A stretch of DNA of 64,000 nt from the NCBI RefSeq assembly GCF_023973825.1, contig NC_090125.1, positions 3,011,412 through 3,075,411 of the forward strand. The letters run 5' to 3'. The stretch's first letter is position 1. Every line of letters starts with the position of its first letter. Both the position numbers and the translations under genes were made by a program. This document shows positions 1 to 13,200 of the stretch, one piece after another. The stretch is from Plasmodium brasilianum (taxonomy: Eukaryota; Apicomplexa; Aconoidasida; Haemosporida; Plasmodiidae). The notes below the pieces were generated by a model. That model was given only the letters and a program-made list of their open reading frames with translations, was not told where the DNA came from and did not search any database.

Positions 1-2730
1 GTGTAAGGAGTGAGCTTTTTGACGTCCGTTTTGAAAATAGCGGTTTCTTATTAACAGTAAATTTAGGTCCTGTATCATTTGATATTTTTAAATCTTTAAA
101 TAATTCCTTTGATCCATTTTCATTATTAAAAAGATTAACAAAACTATTTGTACTCTGTGATGTGTTCATGGAGTTAAACTGCAATAATCCTGTATTCATT
201 TGAGTTGTGTTCGTACAAATATTCCCGCTTGTGTTGTTGTTTGACATATTATTACTGTGGAAATTTAAAGCAGCATTTGTATTATTACTAACAGTACTTC
301 CGTTGTTTTCATTGCCGCTGTTTACACCGCTAACACTGCTAATATTTGCAAAAGCGCTAACTGGTTTGTTGAAAAGACCCTGATTTGTGCTATTATTTAA
401 CTGTGTTCCAAAAATGCTGGGTTGACCCACCGTAGCACTTGCACCATTGGTACTGTTAAAAATAGTATCACTAGTTTTTATATTCGAGAAAATATTTGCT
501 TTTTGTATGTTCATATCATTTTCAAACACGGATTTAGAATTCAACGAAACCTTTGTTGTGTTCATACTGTTATTTATGAGGTTTCCTCCTGCTACTGCTC
601 CATCTGATATAAAATGAAAAAAATATAAAATAATGAGTTATCTTTGTTTTTATTACCAAGAGGACACAAAAATGTATATGTACATGTAAAACTTAATGCG
701 TTTTTATCATTATTATTACTATTAGTTGTATTACTATTACTATTGTTATTACCTGCGTTGCTCACATGTGCGCTTTCAAATATGCTATTTTTCTGACTGT
801 TATTATTACTGTTACTACTAGTAAATGAGAAAATATTCTTATTATCCTTAAAATTTACATTTCCAAATATTGAAGAATTCTGTTCACTATTATTAAAACC
901 AAAAAGGCCGCTACTACTATTAGGAGTTAAATTAACATTTGGCATATTTTTACTAGCAGCATTTTTTGGATCAAATATGTTTGAAGTTTTCTTCTGAGAA
1001 ATATCTAATAAACTGTTCGAAACACTATTATTACTTTGAATCCCTAAATTGTGATTACTTTTTATGTCGTATATATTTCCTGATGAAGGTACAGAATTGT
1101 TGGATTTATTCAAACCTAAATTCGTATTACTAGTCAAGGTGCTATTACTATTGCTGTTACTGCTACAAAGGTTATTACTACCACCACTATTAATATTACT
1201 ACTACTAGTATTGTTCATGTTATCACTATTACTTGTACTGCTATTTTGCGCTTGTGTATTACCGGATAAGGCTCCCGTAAACTTTGACATTCCGCTATTT
1301 GTAGATGATTGATTATTATTAACGCTTAGGGGATTTCCAAATATGGATGTGCTACTGTTCTGGTTGTTGCTTTTCATAAATATACTGCTTTCATTATTCT
1401 TATTACTAAATATATTATTGCTTTGATCAAACCCTTTAAATGGTGAGCTAAAATTATTCACACTAGATGTATTCGTATTCTTCATAAGTGTTAAGGCGCC
1501 ACCACTATTACTACTACTAAAAAAGTTTGTAGCTGTATTTGTTGAGTTTTGAAAATTACTAAAATTGTTGATCTTATTTAAATTTTCTAAATTTTGCTTA
1601 TTTTTGTTATCTAAATTTGTTGCATCGGAAAGTCCTCCTCCTATTTGTTTATGTCTATTTTTTAGATTCGGATAATCCAAGACCCCATTTTCAAAATAAT
1701 GGCCACTACCTGTGTAATTACTAGAATGTGCATTTTTTTTTCGTTTTTTCTTTGCATGCGAAATATTGAAAATTTTGGGGTGCAAATTAATAAACATTTC
1801 TAACTGCTCATTTATTTTATGAATACTTTTTTTTATCTCTAATTTATTATTCATATAATTTAAAAACCATATGAAAATATTGTACGTAGAATGCTCTTGA
1901 GAATACCAATATTTATGTATAATAAAATTAGTTATGTGATAAAAAATTTCTATATTATTGAATTTTTTTTTTTCACTAAATAGAATATTTTTGAATTCAA
2001 TAATATAATAATTTTTCTGATTATCCATATCTTTTGATATTTCTTTTCTGTTACTTTCCGTTTTACTATTTCGAACATTACTTATCATATCTTCCTTATT
2101 TGTATCATATTCATCATCACCATCATTCGAATATGCAACTGTATTTACAGATTTTAGGGATCTTTTTTTAGACTCCTTGTAATTATGCCTTAACCTACCA
2201 TTTGGGTCTTGTATCGTATTTTTAGTATCCTCTTCTTCTCCTTCTAAATGCCTTAATGTTTTCAAGTTAACTTGTTTCTTATTATGAAAAAAGTCAAATA
2301 ATAAACACACTATTACTAAAATTTTTTGATAATACAAATTTTCACAATCAAGTTTTCGTACTACTACGCTTTGTAATTTTCTTAATACCTCTTCTATATT
2401 ATAATCAATAATTAACTTATCCACATTTTTATTACTACTACTGTTACTGGTATGTGTTCCATACATTTTCTCATCATATAAACAAACTCGATAAAAGTGC
2501 ATGTACCATTTTCTTTTAAAATCATTTCCAAAATGTCTTATATTCAAAATAGCTGAAAAATAATTTAACAGATTATCCTTATAATTGGACGTTACTAAAC
2601 ATCTTGGCTTGTTCTTTTTGGGGGTTGAATGTATTTGCTCATAAATTATTTCTTTATCATATATTTTTTCGTTCTTGTTTTTTTCATTTCCTTCTTCATA
2701 ATTTTTTCTCTTCCTGCCTTGTGAAATCAT
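1..2730 (-). CDS. FG-repeat nucleoporin-like protein, 3' end beyond window
   Basis: Two exons are seen: 2730 to 684 and 603 to the left edge, where the frame is still open, so the C-terminus is missing. The 80-nt intron (604-683, GTACAT...ATCAG) joins the exons in phase (T+AT). Without it, translation stops at 592. A 53-nt intron from the GTAATA at about 656 is also phase-compatible but very short. Residues 1-330 are a charged, partly helical region. The rest is Asn/Ser-rich with scattered SIFG, GLFG, IFSF and IFDP motifs, the pattern of FG nucleoporins lining the nuclear pore. True FG dipeptides are few, so another Asn-rich nuclear protein is possible. Its start faces PDH E1-beta across a 4.3 kb divergent region. 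Confidence 0.6.
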
Positions 2731-3994
2731 GTCGTTCTCTATGGTTTATTCGAAAGAGAAACAAGGAAAACCGGAAAAGAAACGAAATGAAAAGAGGAGG
2801 AAAAAAAATAGAAATGACGAAAAAATGGGAAAACTTATGATAACGATGATAGTAATGATTATGCGAAAAAAAAAGGAGGATAAAATAGACTTTTCGCGTG
2901 CCCCTTAAAACATAATTTTCCCTTTTTTCTTAACAAGTTAATGTACAACACAATAACTGTTTTACTACGATGTTAAAACATTAAGTTAATAAAAATCAGT
3001 GGTTTGTACGCTATAACGTAAAATATGGTAATAAAACTCCTTGCTCTCTTCTCTCTATATATATAGCATAAACATAATGTTGCCTTTTCAAAAATTTTCT
3101 TCGTTAATTAATTATAAATTTGTATGAACATGTCATAATATATAAATACAATTACTTTGATAATATACATACATACATACATATATACATATAATGCATA
3201 ATGTAAAACGTAGAACATGTTAAGGTTACTACTATGCAAATTGTATAATGATATAAATGTTTCATAATATACGAACGTGAAAAACGTACATATAAACAAT
3301 TATACATATATAAATAATTATACATATATAAACAATTATACATATATAAATAATTATACATATATAAATAATTATACATATATAAATAATTATACATATA
3401 TACATAAATATACATACATAAATAAATATATATAAATAAATACACATACAAAAATAAATAAATAAATATACATATAAATATACATATATATGAATAAATA
3501 TATATATAAATATACATATATATAATATATATACGTATAAACCAAATAGTTTGTAGGGATAAAATAAACAAATTAAAAAGATTAAAATTTTTTCAAAATT
3601 TCCTTTTCTTTTTTTTTTTTTGGAAGTCTTCTCTTTTCTTCAGTCTTCCTTTTTTTCATTACTGATTTGGTGGGGATTCGGAAATATCACGATTGTTATA
3701 ATTTTTAATGATTCATTTACAATTATTTTTATTTATTGGAGAGCACCCATGTTATTGTAAATATATTATATAGATACGTACGTATGTATTGTATGTATAT
3801 AATTTATAAGTATACCCCATTATTATACATATATATGTATAGTATATACATATATGTATATATACATATGTTCTTATAGGCATAAGGCATTTTTTATAAC
3901 TTAATGAGGTAATAAATGCACATTATATGTCATATAAATATATATGATGAACCTTATTACTATGATTATTTTTGAGCATCTTACTTATGCATAC

Positions 3995-4034
<40 letters not shown>

Positions 4035-5080
4035 CGTATAATATATAATATTATGAATATATTTTTTTTGTACGCCTTAAAATGAAAAAAAAATATTTAC
4101 AAAATTTACATCTTTTTAAAGGGAAAAAGAAAATTCATATAAAATAAATATGATTTATTTTAATGTATATAAATGTACATTGCGTAAGTACATGTATACG
4201 TACATATATGCAATTACTAATATTTATTTATTGGAACTTTTGTGAATTGGGGTATTTCTGTATTTCTGTATTTGCATATTTATTCATGTAAGCATATGCA
4301 TATTTGTTTTTATGCGTACCAACCACTACAAATTCAAAATAGTTTGTTTTTTATATAAGAGCAAAGCAAAAATAAACACAAGTTTAATATTTTCCCCTTC
4401 ACAATATACATATACAGTTATGTTATGAACGTAATATCGTATAATACACACGTAAAATAGTTATCAACTTTTCAGTAAAAACAATTGAATTTTATAAATT
4501 ATGTAGTTTTAAACAATCAATAGAAAAAATGTTGAAGGAATATTTAATTCTGAAAGAATAAAAAGAAAAGCATATGAGATACTTTTTGTAAGGTAACAAA
4601 AGAATTCTTCTTTAGCTTTTTTTTTTTTTTTTCAATTTTAGAGATATATTTAAAAGCAGGAAAAAAAAAAAGATTATAAAAGTACTCTATCCATTTACAT
4701 ATTTTGCGTACTGAGTCTCGCGGAAGTTCGAACAAATATATAACGTACACATATATATATAAATATGTATATACATATATGTACAGGTATGTATACACGT
4801 ATGTATATATATAAGTCGTAGTACTACTGAGTACCTTTTTTTTTTTTTTTAAAAGAACAATTAAATGAAGGTTTAAAACGAAAAAAACAAATTGAAGTAA
4901 CTTGTATATTTTGTAAAGAAAAAATGATTATATAAGAAAAATGTACCATTTCGGAAAACCCTGTATTAACCATTTTGTTGTAAGCTGTAGTATTTTATAG
5001 CAAAAATATTTATCAGTATTAATCGCTCATTAGTCGTGAATCCTTATAAAATACCCCTCATTTTGTACTTTTGTACATAC

Positions 5081-5116
<36 letters not shown>

Positions 5117-6247
5117 CCATATATGTAATATAAACTTATTTTGACGGTGAACAAAAAAGAAACTTGGGAATATTCTCCATTCCATTTTATTTTATGCATT
5201 TTATTCATTTACTTTATTCATTTACTTTATTCATTTACTTTATTTTTTCATGATTACTATAAAATAGAAATCAAAAAGTAATTACATCGCCCATTTATGA
5301 AACAAGAGAATAAATGTTATGCCATTCATTCTGAGTTGTAATATATTATTATGCTAAATATATGAAACCATTTGTGTTCAAGTTTTAATATAAAGTACCG
5401 TTTTGTACCTGAACTTTTCTTTTTTTTATATAGAGAAAATGTACAGTTAGAGAACAGAAAAAAAAAAAAAAAAAAAATGTAACATGAGAATTAAATCTGT
5501 CCAAATCATTTGTCTCGCTACATGTACACCTTTTAAAAGTACCATATATATACATATACGTACATTTTTTTATTGTATTTTATTTTTTTTTTTTTTTGTG
5601 TAATCTTTAATGTAAAACGAGCTAAATGTAATATAGTGTAAATTGTTTAAAAATATGCATCATCATTATAAACGCAATAAACATGTATATAGAGTATTAC
5701 TTAAAAGCACTTTTGTCCACTTCTCCAGTTTTGAATGGTCCTCCATATAAATAATTAAGATTTCTAATAAATTGAACAAAAAAAGAAATGAAAAAAATTC
5801 GAAACATAGCAATTTAATTGTTTTTTCCTCTTCTTAAATTTTAAACCGTTTTTTGCAACAATAACAAAAAAAAAAAAAAAATAATCGAAATAATGCAAAG
5901 GATGGATATTCTTTTTTATATAGAAAAGAAGTGCTTCATTGGCGAAGTCAGAAAAATTTGTCATACTGTTTATCGAAAACATTTTTTTTATTTTTTATTA
6001 TTTTTTTAATTGTAGAACAAATAAAAAGTATTGTAAGATAAAAAAACGTCTGTGTGTATGAAACAACATTTGCTTACAAAACAGTCTACAAAATATGTAA
6101 TAATGCGAGGGGTTGTTTTTTTTCAAATTTTTCCATTTTTCAAGTGTCATATTTGTTAAAACGCTTTTTTAGAATGCTACAATTAACTCCTTTTGTTGTT
6201 CAAAATTGTCGATCAACAATTCACTTTACACAAAACTCTTAATGGTT

Positions 6248-6285
<38 letters not shown>

Positions 6286-7091
6286 GTAGTATGGTGTACA
6301 TATAAATTGGCATATTTTTCACTAAAAAATATTCTCTGTAATAAAGAGAAAAAAAAGAAAAAGAAAAAGAAAAAATAGAATATAAAGGATAAAACAAAAA
6401 AAAAAAAAAAACTTGCTTATTTCTCAAGAAATTTTCCTTGTGTAATATTTTTATTAATTTCCTGACTGGTGTATTCTGCTAATATGAAAATAATAAAAAA
6501 TAATTACAGAGACATATATATGCTCTATTGAAAATATTTTTTCATAACACAAAAAATGTGCAGTTTACAGAACGGTATTTTTTAGGACATTTTTTATGCC
6601 TTATACATGATTTAAATTCGATTTTGTTTTTGCAAAAATCTATCCAAAAATTATTCTCTAATAAATTCGCAGAATGGTGTATTTAGTTTCTTAAATTGTT
6701 GTAGGTTCTTAATTTTGTTTGTATTCCTATTTTTTAATCCAAATATTTTATTTTTATCCTTTATTCCTATTCCTTCTTTTTTTTTTTTTTTTTTTTTTTC
6801 AATTTGTTGTAGCTATTGGTGAGGTACTCCAATTTGCCTGAACGTTATATTACTAATGGTTGCAAACATATATGAATGTGCACATGTACACGTAATATAT
6901 TGTATTTCTAAGTGCTGTTAAAAGGGGATAAAAAAAAAAAAAAAAAAAAAAAAAGAATACACACATAAGGGTAATAAAGGCGAACAACTCCCACGCTCAA
7001 TACGCATCTTTATTACTCGCTAATTTTGTTCACTATTATTTCCCCCTAATTATACACACCATTACCACGCAGTAGCACTTACGAATAATCT
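2731..7091. other. Divergent intergenic region with exon-like islands
   Basis: This 4.36 kb lies between the starts of the nucleoporin-like gene (-) and PDH E1-beta (+) and presumably holds both promoters and 5' UTRs. It is mostly (TA)n, poly(A) and poly(T), with an 18-bp tandem repeat at 3296-3402. A few less AT-rich islands on the minus strand (about 5701-5763, 5484-5517, 4680-4735, 4215-4262) read like short coding exons and are discussed as a finding. No ORF of convincing length is present. Confidence 0.7.
3296..3402. repeat. 18-bp AT-rich minisatellite
   Basis: About six near-perfect copies of aattatacatatataaat stand in tandem, followed by looser TA/ATAC repeats to about 3530. The Tyr/Ile-rich ORFs through this block are by-products of the repeat. 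Confidence 0.85.
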
Positions 7092-8321
7092 ATGCAAAGA
7101 GAGGGGAACATGAAAATCAGAGGGATATATTTTTTTCTCCTCGGTTTATGGATTTTTTCGGTGTGTGATTGTAAAAGGGATATAGGGGACTTGTTAAATT
7201 TTATTGGTAGAAAAAAGGCGTTTAGTATGGGAAAAAGAAAAGATACGAAATTTTATATGGAGGGAAATAGAACAAAGGTAGTAATAGGCGAAGAAAAGGA
7301 ATTTGCATTAAATGATGATAATTATATAAGAGAATTGAAAAATGTAAAAGTAAAAAGAAATATAAGCGAAGCTTTACATATGGCTACATATGAAGAGATG
7401 AAGAGAGACAAGAATGTATATGTATTAGGTGAAGATGTCGGGTTATATGGAGGTTCCTATAAAGTTACAAAAAATCTAGCTCATTTTTTTGGTTTTGCAA
7501 GAGTATTAGATACTCCAATATGTGAAAATTCTTTTATGGGTTTAGGTATAGGATCATCTATAAATGGACTAAGACCAATAATTGAAGGAATGAATTTATC
7601 CTTTTTGATATTAGCATTTAATCAAATATCTAATAATGCATGTATGTTGAGATATATGTGTGATGGGCAATTTAATATACCTATTGTTATTAGAGGACCT
7701 GGAGGGGTTGGAAAACAATTGGGACCTGAGCATTCGCAAAGAATAGAATCATATTTAATGAGTATACCAGGAATAAAAATTGTATCTTGTTCTACACCTT
7801 TTAATGCTAGAGGATTATTAAAATCGTCTATTAGAGATAATAACCCTATATTATTTTTAGAGCATGTTTTATTATATAATATAGAGGATGATATTCCTCT
7901 TTTACCATATACATTACCTATTGATAAAGCAGAAGTAGTTAAAACAGGTATACATCTTACTATTTTATGTTATGGTATTACAAGACACATTGCAATGGAA
8001 GCAGCGAAAGAACTAAGTACAATTAACATTGATGTAGAAGTAATAGACTTAATTTCATTAAAGCCTTTTGATATGGAAACTATAGAATATTCTCTTAAAA
8101 AAACAAATAAATGCTTAATTTTGGATGAGTCTGCAGGATTTGGGGGTATAGGAGCTGAATTGTATACACAAATTGTAGAAAAATTTTCTTCCTACTTAAA
8201 AAGAAAACCTGTTCGCCTATGCACCAAAGATGTACCTATTGCTTATTCTAATAAATTTGAAGACGCCTGTATAGTAAAAAAGGAGGATGTGGTATATATG
8301 GCCACCTACATGCATTCCTAA
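7092..8321 (+). CDS. pdhB: Pyruvate dehydrogenase E1 beta subunit, apicoplast
   Basis: Single exon, 409 aa, close to the usual length for the Plasmodium protein. E1-beta pairs with E1-alpha to make the thiamine-diphosphate-dependent decarboxylase of pyruvate dehydrogenase. In Plasmodium this complex sits only in the apicoplast and supplies acetyl-CoA for type II fatty-acid synthesis. The N-terminus is bipartite: a hydrophobic signal (IYFFLLGLWIFSV, residues about 12-24) followed by a basic transit peptide to about residue 75. The transketolase-like core shows GEDVGLYGG (about residue 112), RGPGGVGKQLGPEHSQ (about 202-217) and the C-terminal transketolase fold with LDESAGFGGIGAEL. An internal ATG at codon 7 would leave the signal intact and could be the true start. 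The mitochondrial branched-chain E1-beta is the alternative, but the leader and sequence favour the apicoplast enzyme. Confidence 0.95.
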   Translation: MQREGNMKIRGIYFFLLGLWIFSVCDCKRDIGDLLNFIGRKKAFSMGKRKDTKFYMEGNRTKVVIGEEKEFALNDDNYIRELKNVKVKRNISEALHMATYEEMKRDKNVYVLGEDVGLYGGSYKVTKNLAHFFGFARVLDTPICENSFMGLGIGSSINGLRPIIEGMNLSFLILAFNQISNNACMLRYMCDGQFNIPIVIRGPGGVGKQLGPEHSQRIESYLMSIPGIKIVSCSTPFNARGLLKSSIRDNNPILFLEHVLLYNIEDDIPLLPYTLPIDKAEVVKTGIHLTILCYGITRHIAMEAAKELSTINIDVEVIDLISLKPFDMETIEYSLKKTNKCLILDESAGFGGIGAELYTQIVEKFSSYLKRKPVRLCTKDVPIAYSNKFEDACIVKKEDVVYMATYMHS

Positions 8322-8376
8322 AAATACAAGGAGGGACGGGGGTATCGTTCGCTATTCCTTTGTTGGAAAGACCTCA

Positions 8377-8660
8377 TATTTCGTCATTTCGTCATTTCTT
8401 CGTTTCTTCGTTTCTTCGTTTCTTCGTTTCTTCAATTCTTCGTTTCTTCGTTTCGTCATTTCTTCGTTTCTTCGTTTCTTCGTTTCTTCGTTTTTTCGTT
8501 TCTTCGTTTCTTCGTTTTTTCGTTTTTTCGTTTCTTCGTTTTTTCGTTTCTTCGTTTCTTCGTTTCTTCGTTTTTTCGTTTCTTCGTTTCTTTGTTTCTT
8601 TATTTATTCATTTCTTCATTTCTTTATTTATTCATTTCTTCATTTCATTTTTTTATTATC
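8377..8660. repeat. TTTCTTCG octanucleotide array
   Basis: Roughly 30 tandem copies of an 8-bp unit (tttcttcg with tttcgtca, ttttttcg and tttattca variants) begin about 55 bp past the PDH E1-beta stop. One strand is almost pure pyrimidine apart from a G every eight bases. Since 8 is not a multiple of 3, it is open in three frames as Phe/Ser/Arg-rich ORFs, which are artefacts. Confidence 0.95.
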
Positions 8661-9197
8661 TTATTTCTTCACTTCTTCATTTCTTCATTTTTTTTTATAT
8701 ACACCCGCCATTTACATATCCGTGTTGTCAAGATGCAGAAACTTATCCGCACATATATGTGTACAAATTTCATGGGCAAACTTAATCTGCCAACACATTG
8801 AATATTAAAAAATAATCAGTTCATTTTGTAAAAAGAAAAAAAAAAAAAAAAGAAAAAGCAATCTGTATTTCTTTTCCTTTTTTTCTTTTTTTTAATGCTT
8901 CTATAACTAATCTATTAATTGAAATTAATTTTGTATTAATGCGAGGATGCGCCTTAAATTAAGTGCTACATAGCAAAAATCGTATAAAGCGAAAAATAAA
9001 GAAATAGTAAAAAAAACAAAAAAAAAAAACGCATATGCTAATTTGATACAATAATGATAAAAGTACATATATGCATGAGCAAAAAGTTAATAGAAAAAAT
9101 TGTTAATTAAAAATATGACAAATTAAATGATGGTTGTACTAAAAAAAAAAAAAAAATATTCACATGAATTGTTTAACTAAATTTCAATACATCATTA

Positions 9198-9198
<1 letters not shown>

Positions 9199-9252
<54 letters not shown>
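9199..9252. repeat. Poly(A) tract, 54 nt
   Basis: An uninterrupted run of A, the longest homopolymer in the window. Its length is likely to be polymorphic or imprecise. Confidence 0.95.
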
Positions 9253-9255
<3 letters not shown>

Positions 9256-10074
9256 TAAAAATAAAAATAACAAAAAATTATTAAATACATTATTATTTTC
9301 GACATAATGCGATAAAGCTTGAGGAAACGCAATGTAATGTAACAATTGGTTTGAAAAAACGTAAATAATCAAATGAGTCAGAAAAAATGAAACAAAAACA
9401 ATTTAACCTTTCATCATGCATATAATATTTTATTTATCATTATTCAAAGAAATTGACGAAAAACTATAAAAACAGAGAGGAAACGAAGCGAATAAGCTGA
9501 AAAAAAAGGTTACATGACAAGCAACAATCAAAAGAGACAACGAAAATATAATAAAAACAGACGAAAACAAAAAATAAAAAATAAAAACAACACAGCAGCG
9601 CGCATAACTATAGAGTTACCTTTTGTTATGCCACAAACTTAAAGTAGAAAAATATATATTCAAATAAAAGCAATGTTTTATATATGGATTCCAAAAATCA
9701 TGATGTATGATATTGCACACGAAATTTTGCGGTTCATTTTTGTTAATTTTTTATTGTGTTATGGTGGTCACTCGGAGTTCTTAAGATACAACTGTCACTC
9801 ATTTACTACGCAGTTATCACATAATTATAACTTATTTACAACTCAATTTCAACGTAATTGTTCATTCACTATAACTGCTGATTTGCTACTGTGCTCTATT
9901 CTGTTTTCCTATGTTCTGGACCTAATTTCGTTCATTTTGCGTAAAACCCGTAATAGCGGCTCGTCTCTCTGAACGCATATACTCGTATACTTATGTGCAT
10001 ACAATTCCAATGATGCTCAGACTTGTTCATATTATATTGATCGTTTATGCGGAATAAAAATAATGGGGAAGCAC

Positions 10075-10121
10075 ACATACATACATACATACATACATAC
10101 ATACATACATACATACATACA

Positions 10122-10152
<31 letters not shown>
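10075..10152. repeat. CATA tetranucleotide microsatellite
   Basis: About 19 perfect tandem copies of CATA followed by a short (TA)n run. It lies just past the end of the 7-TM gene on the minus strand. Confidence 0.95.
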
Positions 10153-10157
<5 letters not shown>

Positions 10158-10218
10158 TATATATGTATGTACATAAACGTGGGTATTGTTTATCTTTGTC
10201 TTCCCCATCCGCAGCCTT

Positions 10219-13200
10219 TCAGATACACTTCTTCTCATAGTGCGAGTAAATGGGCCAACCAATGGCCATACGCGATAAAAAATTCTGTTCGCTGTATTCT
10301 AGCGGATTTAAAATAAAAATTGGAAATTTAAAATCATCAAAGGCTTTATTTCTCTCCTTGTCACAAATATGATCCATTGGTGCATTCTTGACAATGTATA
10401 AAGGTATGATATTAAATGTAATATTATCATAGAGTAGTGAAAAATACAATATATCTCCCCTATATCTGAATATATATAATACGGAACACCAAGTGATTAA
10501 TTCAATTGTATACTCAATTAACGTAATATTTGCAGAAAGAAAATTAAAAAAAACTTTTAATACTTGCAAAATCATTTCAAATGAAAAAAAAAGAATGATA
10601 AGACATAAATACACTTTGTACATACTAAGCTTGATATGAATAGATTGTTCCCACTCACGTAAACCAAAATTACGTACAAAGGATAGTTTTAATTTTAGAA
10701 ATTTTATGATTGATAATATATTAGTAACAAGCAGAAGGAATAAGATCGTATGTAAACATATTAATATTAATGCTTCATTCATAATATTTAGCTGACTGAA
10801 TGATGTTAATATATAAATAAAACTAATAATAAGGGTAAGATATAAGCTTTCTCTTTTGTTAAAATTTCCTCTTGTTATCATATATCCTTTACTGATTAGA
10901 AGTAGGTTTCCAAAAAATATAGTATTGAACATTGTATTTAATGCCATATAGCCTAGTATGAAATATTCAACACATCTACTATTTCTATAAGGACACTGCA
11001 TAATACAAAACATCAATAACATTATATATGATGACAAACGAATAAGAGATGGAGAAATAAGAAATCTATGTAACAAATTGAATATCTGTCTCCATATATT
11101 CTGAACAAGTATTAAATAAACCACATTAATTATTAACCATGCAGGAATAAAAAATAGTATTAAGGCCCATTTTATTGTATTAAATTTCCTGCAATTTTCT
11201 TTGTATATATTATTTGTAGACATCTCGTCAATATATATAGTAAATGTATTTCCATCTTTTACATATTTTCTTCTATTATTTAATAATTCCTTTTCTGATT
11301 CAGATATAAAACGATATAATATTTCTCCTCCATTCATAAAAATGTCCCCAGAAAATTGAGAATTTGTATTTACTTCAAATAAATAACTCTTATTATTATA
11401 ATTTATGAAATAATAGTAATATATACTCTTGTTATTTTGCACATCTACATGTCTAAACGAGTTAATATTATTTTTCTCTACAAGGTTATAAATAATGCTA
11501 TTATTACTGTTACAAACTGGGGGGGTAGCACTATGTATACAGGAGGAATCTTCAATATTATTTGCACCATGCTCATTATTTTTACAACTGCAGTTCGTAC
11601 CTACCTCTATTTTACAATTCACATTACTTTGTTCATAAATAAATGTATCCTCATACATTTGTTCAGGTGGTATTGCTTTATTTTTGTAAAATAAATTTGT
11701 ATATACGCTAAATATGGGAAATGTGTAAAAATTTAAAATATGTACGCCTTTTAAGTATGTCAGGTAAATGTATTTTCCAACATCATTCCACTTTGTTCTT
11801 ACGTTCGTGTTTTTGTCATAGGGGGTAGTACTACTACCACTGTTACTATTCCTTTCAGCTGATTTACTAAAGTAATTACTATGCATATGATAAAAATACC
11901 CTATTTCTTTTGCCTTTTGCACTTCCACATCCAGCCCCGCTTCTTTTACGCTTTCCACTTGTTTCTCTTTTTCTACTTCTTTTACTTGATCCTTTTTTTC
12001 GGTATCATTTCTCCCATTTAGGAACTGCTCTTTTTCCCCTTTTTTTCTTTCTTCATTTGTAAAGAAATTTTTAATTCTCTCGTTTGCATTTTTAAAAAAA
12101 ATATTGTTTTCAAAGGTATTACCATTTTCAGTTTTACATCTTCTTAGAAAAGCATTTTTAAAAGGATCAACAAAATCATCATAATAGTTATAGTAACACA
12201 TGCCCTCTTTTTTCTCTAACTTATTAGTACTTAAGAAATAAATGTCCATACCATTTTTCAAATACTGTTCCCTATTATAGTACTCATTAATACCCGACTG
12301 ATAAATAGTATAACCCTGTTTCATATAACTGTGCGTATACAATACCCCCTTTAAATGTGCATTATACTCCGCAATGTTTACGGGGTATACCGTCTGTTCC
12401 TTAGCAAAACAGTATGAAATAATTACGTAGGTCATTTGTTTTTTTAAATTGTCGAATATCAAAAGTGCTTTTTTATTAGGGAACACGTGGGATACATCGC
12501 TAACTCCTTTTTTTTTATCGTTACTATAATTACTATTATGCTTATTACTATTATGCTTATTACTATTATGCTTATTACTATTATTGTTACTATTACTGTT
12601 ATTGTTACTATTACTGTTATTAATAATATTGTCATTATTAATATTATCATTATTAATATTATCATTAATAATACTGTCATTGCTATTAATGCCATTAGTA
12701 CTGCAGGCATTATCATTATCATTTTGTTTATTATCCCTATTCTTATCACTACTTTTATTAGTTTTATTACTGTCCTTATATGGGTAAAATTCCATTTTAC
12801 ATCCCCATTTGCCATAATAATTCTTCAAAAATAGAGACGAAAATAGAGACTTCTTTTCTGGATAATAACACACAATATTCTTTCTTTCGCACTTCAAATT
12901 TGTCACTTCATTTGATCGTAATTTATATTTTATATATTTCTTCATAAAATTTGCAAAATTCGAGTTTCCCTGTACTTTTTTTTTTATGCAGTATATACAA
13001 GTCTGTTCCGATAACCTAAGAATTGTTGTCTCACTATCTTGCACAAATTCTCCCTCACTTATTTCATAATTATCACTGTCTAAAATTCCATCTACCTTTT
13101 TTTTCTTTTTTCTCTTGACGCTTTTCGCTTGATGCACGTGGATGTTCCTATAATCGTTACTATGGTTATTACTACTGCCGCTGCTATTACTGTTACTACT

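Larger units (their letters stand above)
8322..10218. other. Convergent 3' intergenic region rich in microsatellites
   Basis: This lies between the stop codons of PDH E1-beta (+) and the 7-TM gene (-). It holds the TTTCTTCG octamer array, a 54-nt poly(A) tract and a CATA tetranucleotide array (each listed). It also holds a less AT-rich 300-bp open frame at 9673-9972 (99 codons, +) with no family resemblance, which is treated as a finding and not called as a gene. Confidence 0.7.

Noticed and set aside
3152..3571. Tyr/Ile/Met-rich ORFs (139 aa and similar)
   Set aside because: Translations of an 18-bp TA-rich minisatellite; no coding composition outside the repeat.
6193..6427. Short Lys/Phe-rich ORFs on both strands
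   Set aside because: Homopolymer translations with no coding signal.
8287..8808. Phe/Ser/Arg-rich ORFs in three frames
   Set aside because: Products of the TTTCTTCG octamer array, open in all forward frames.
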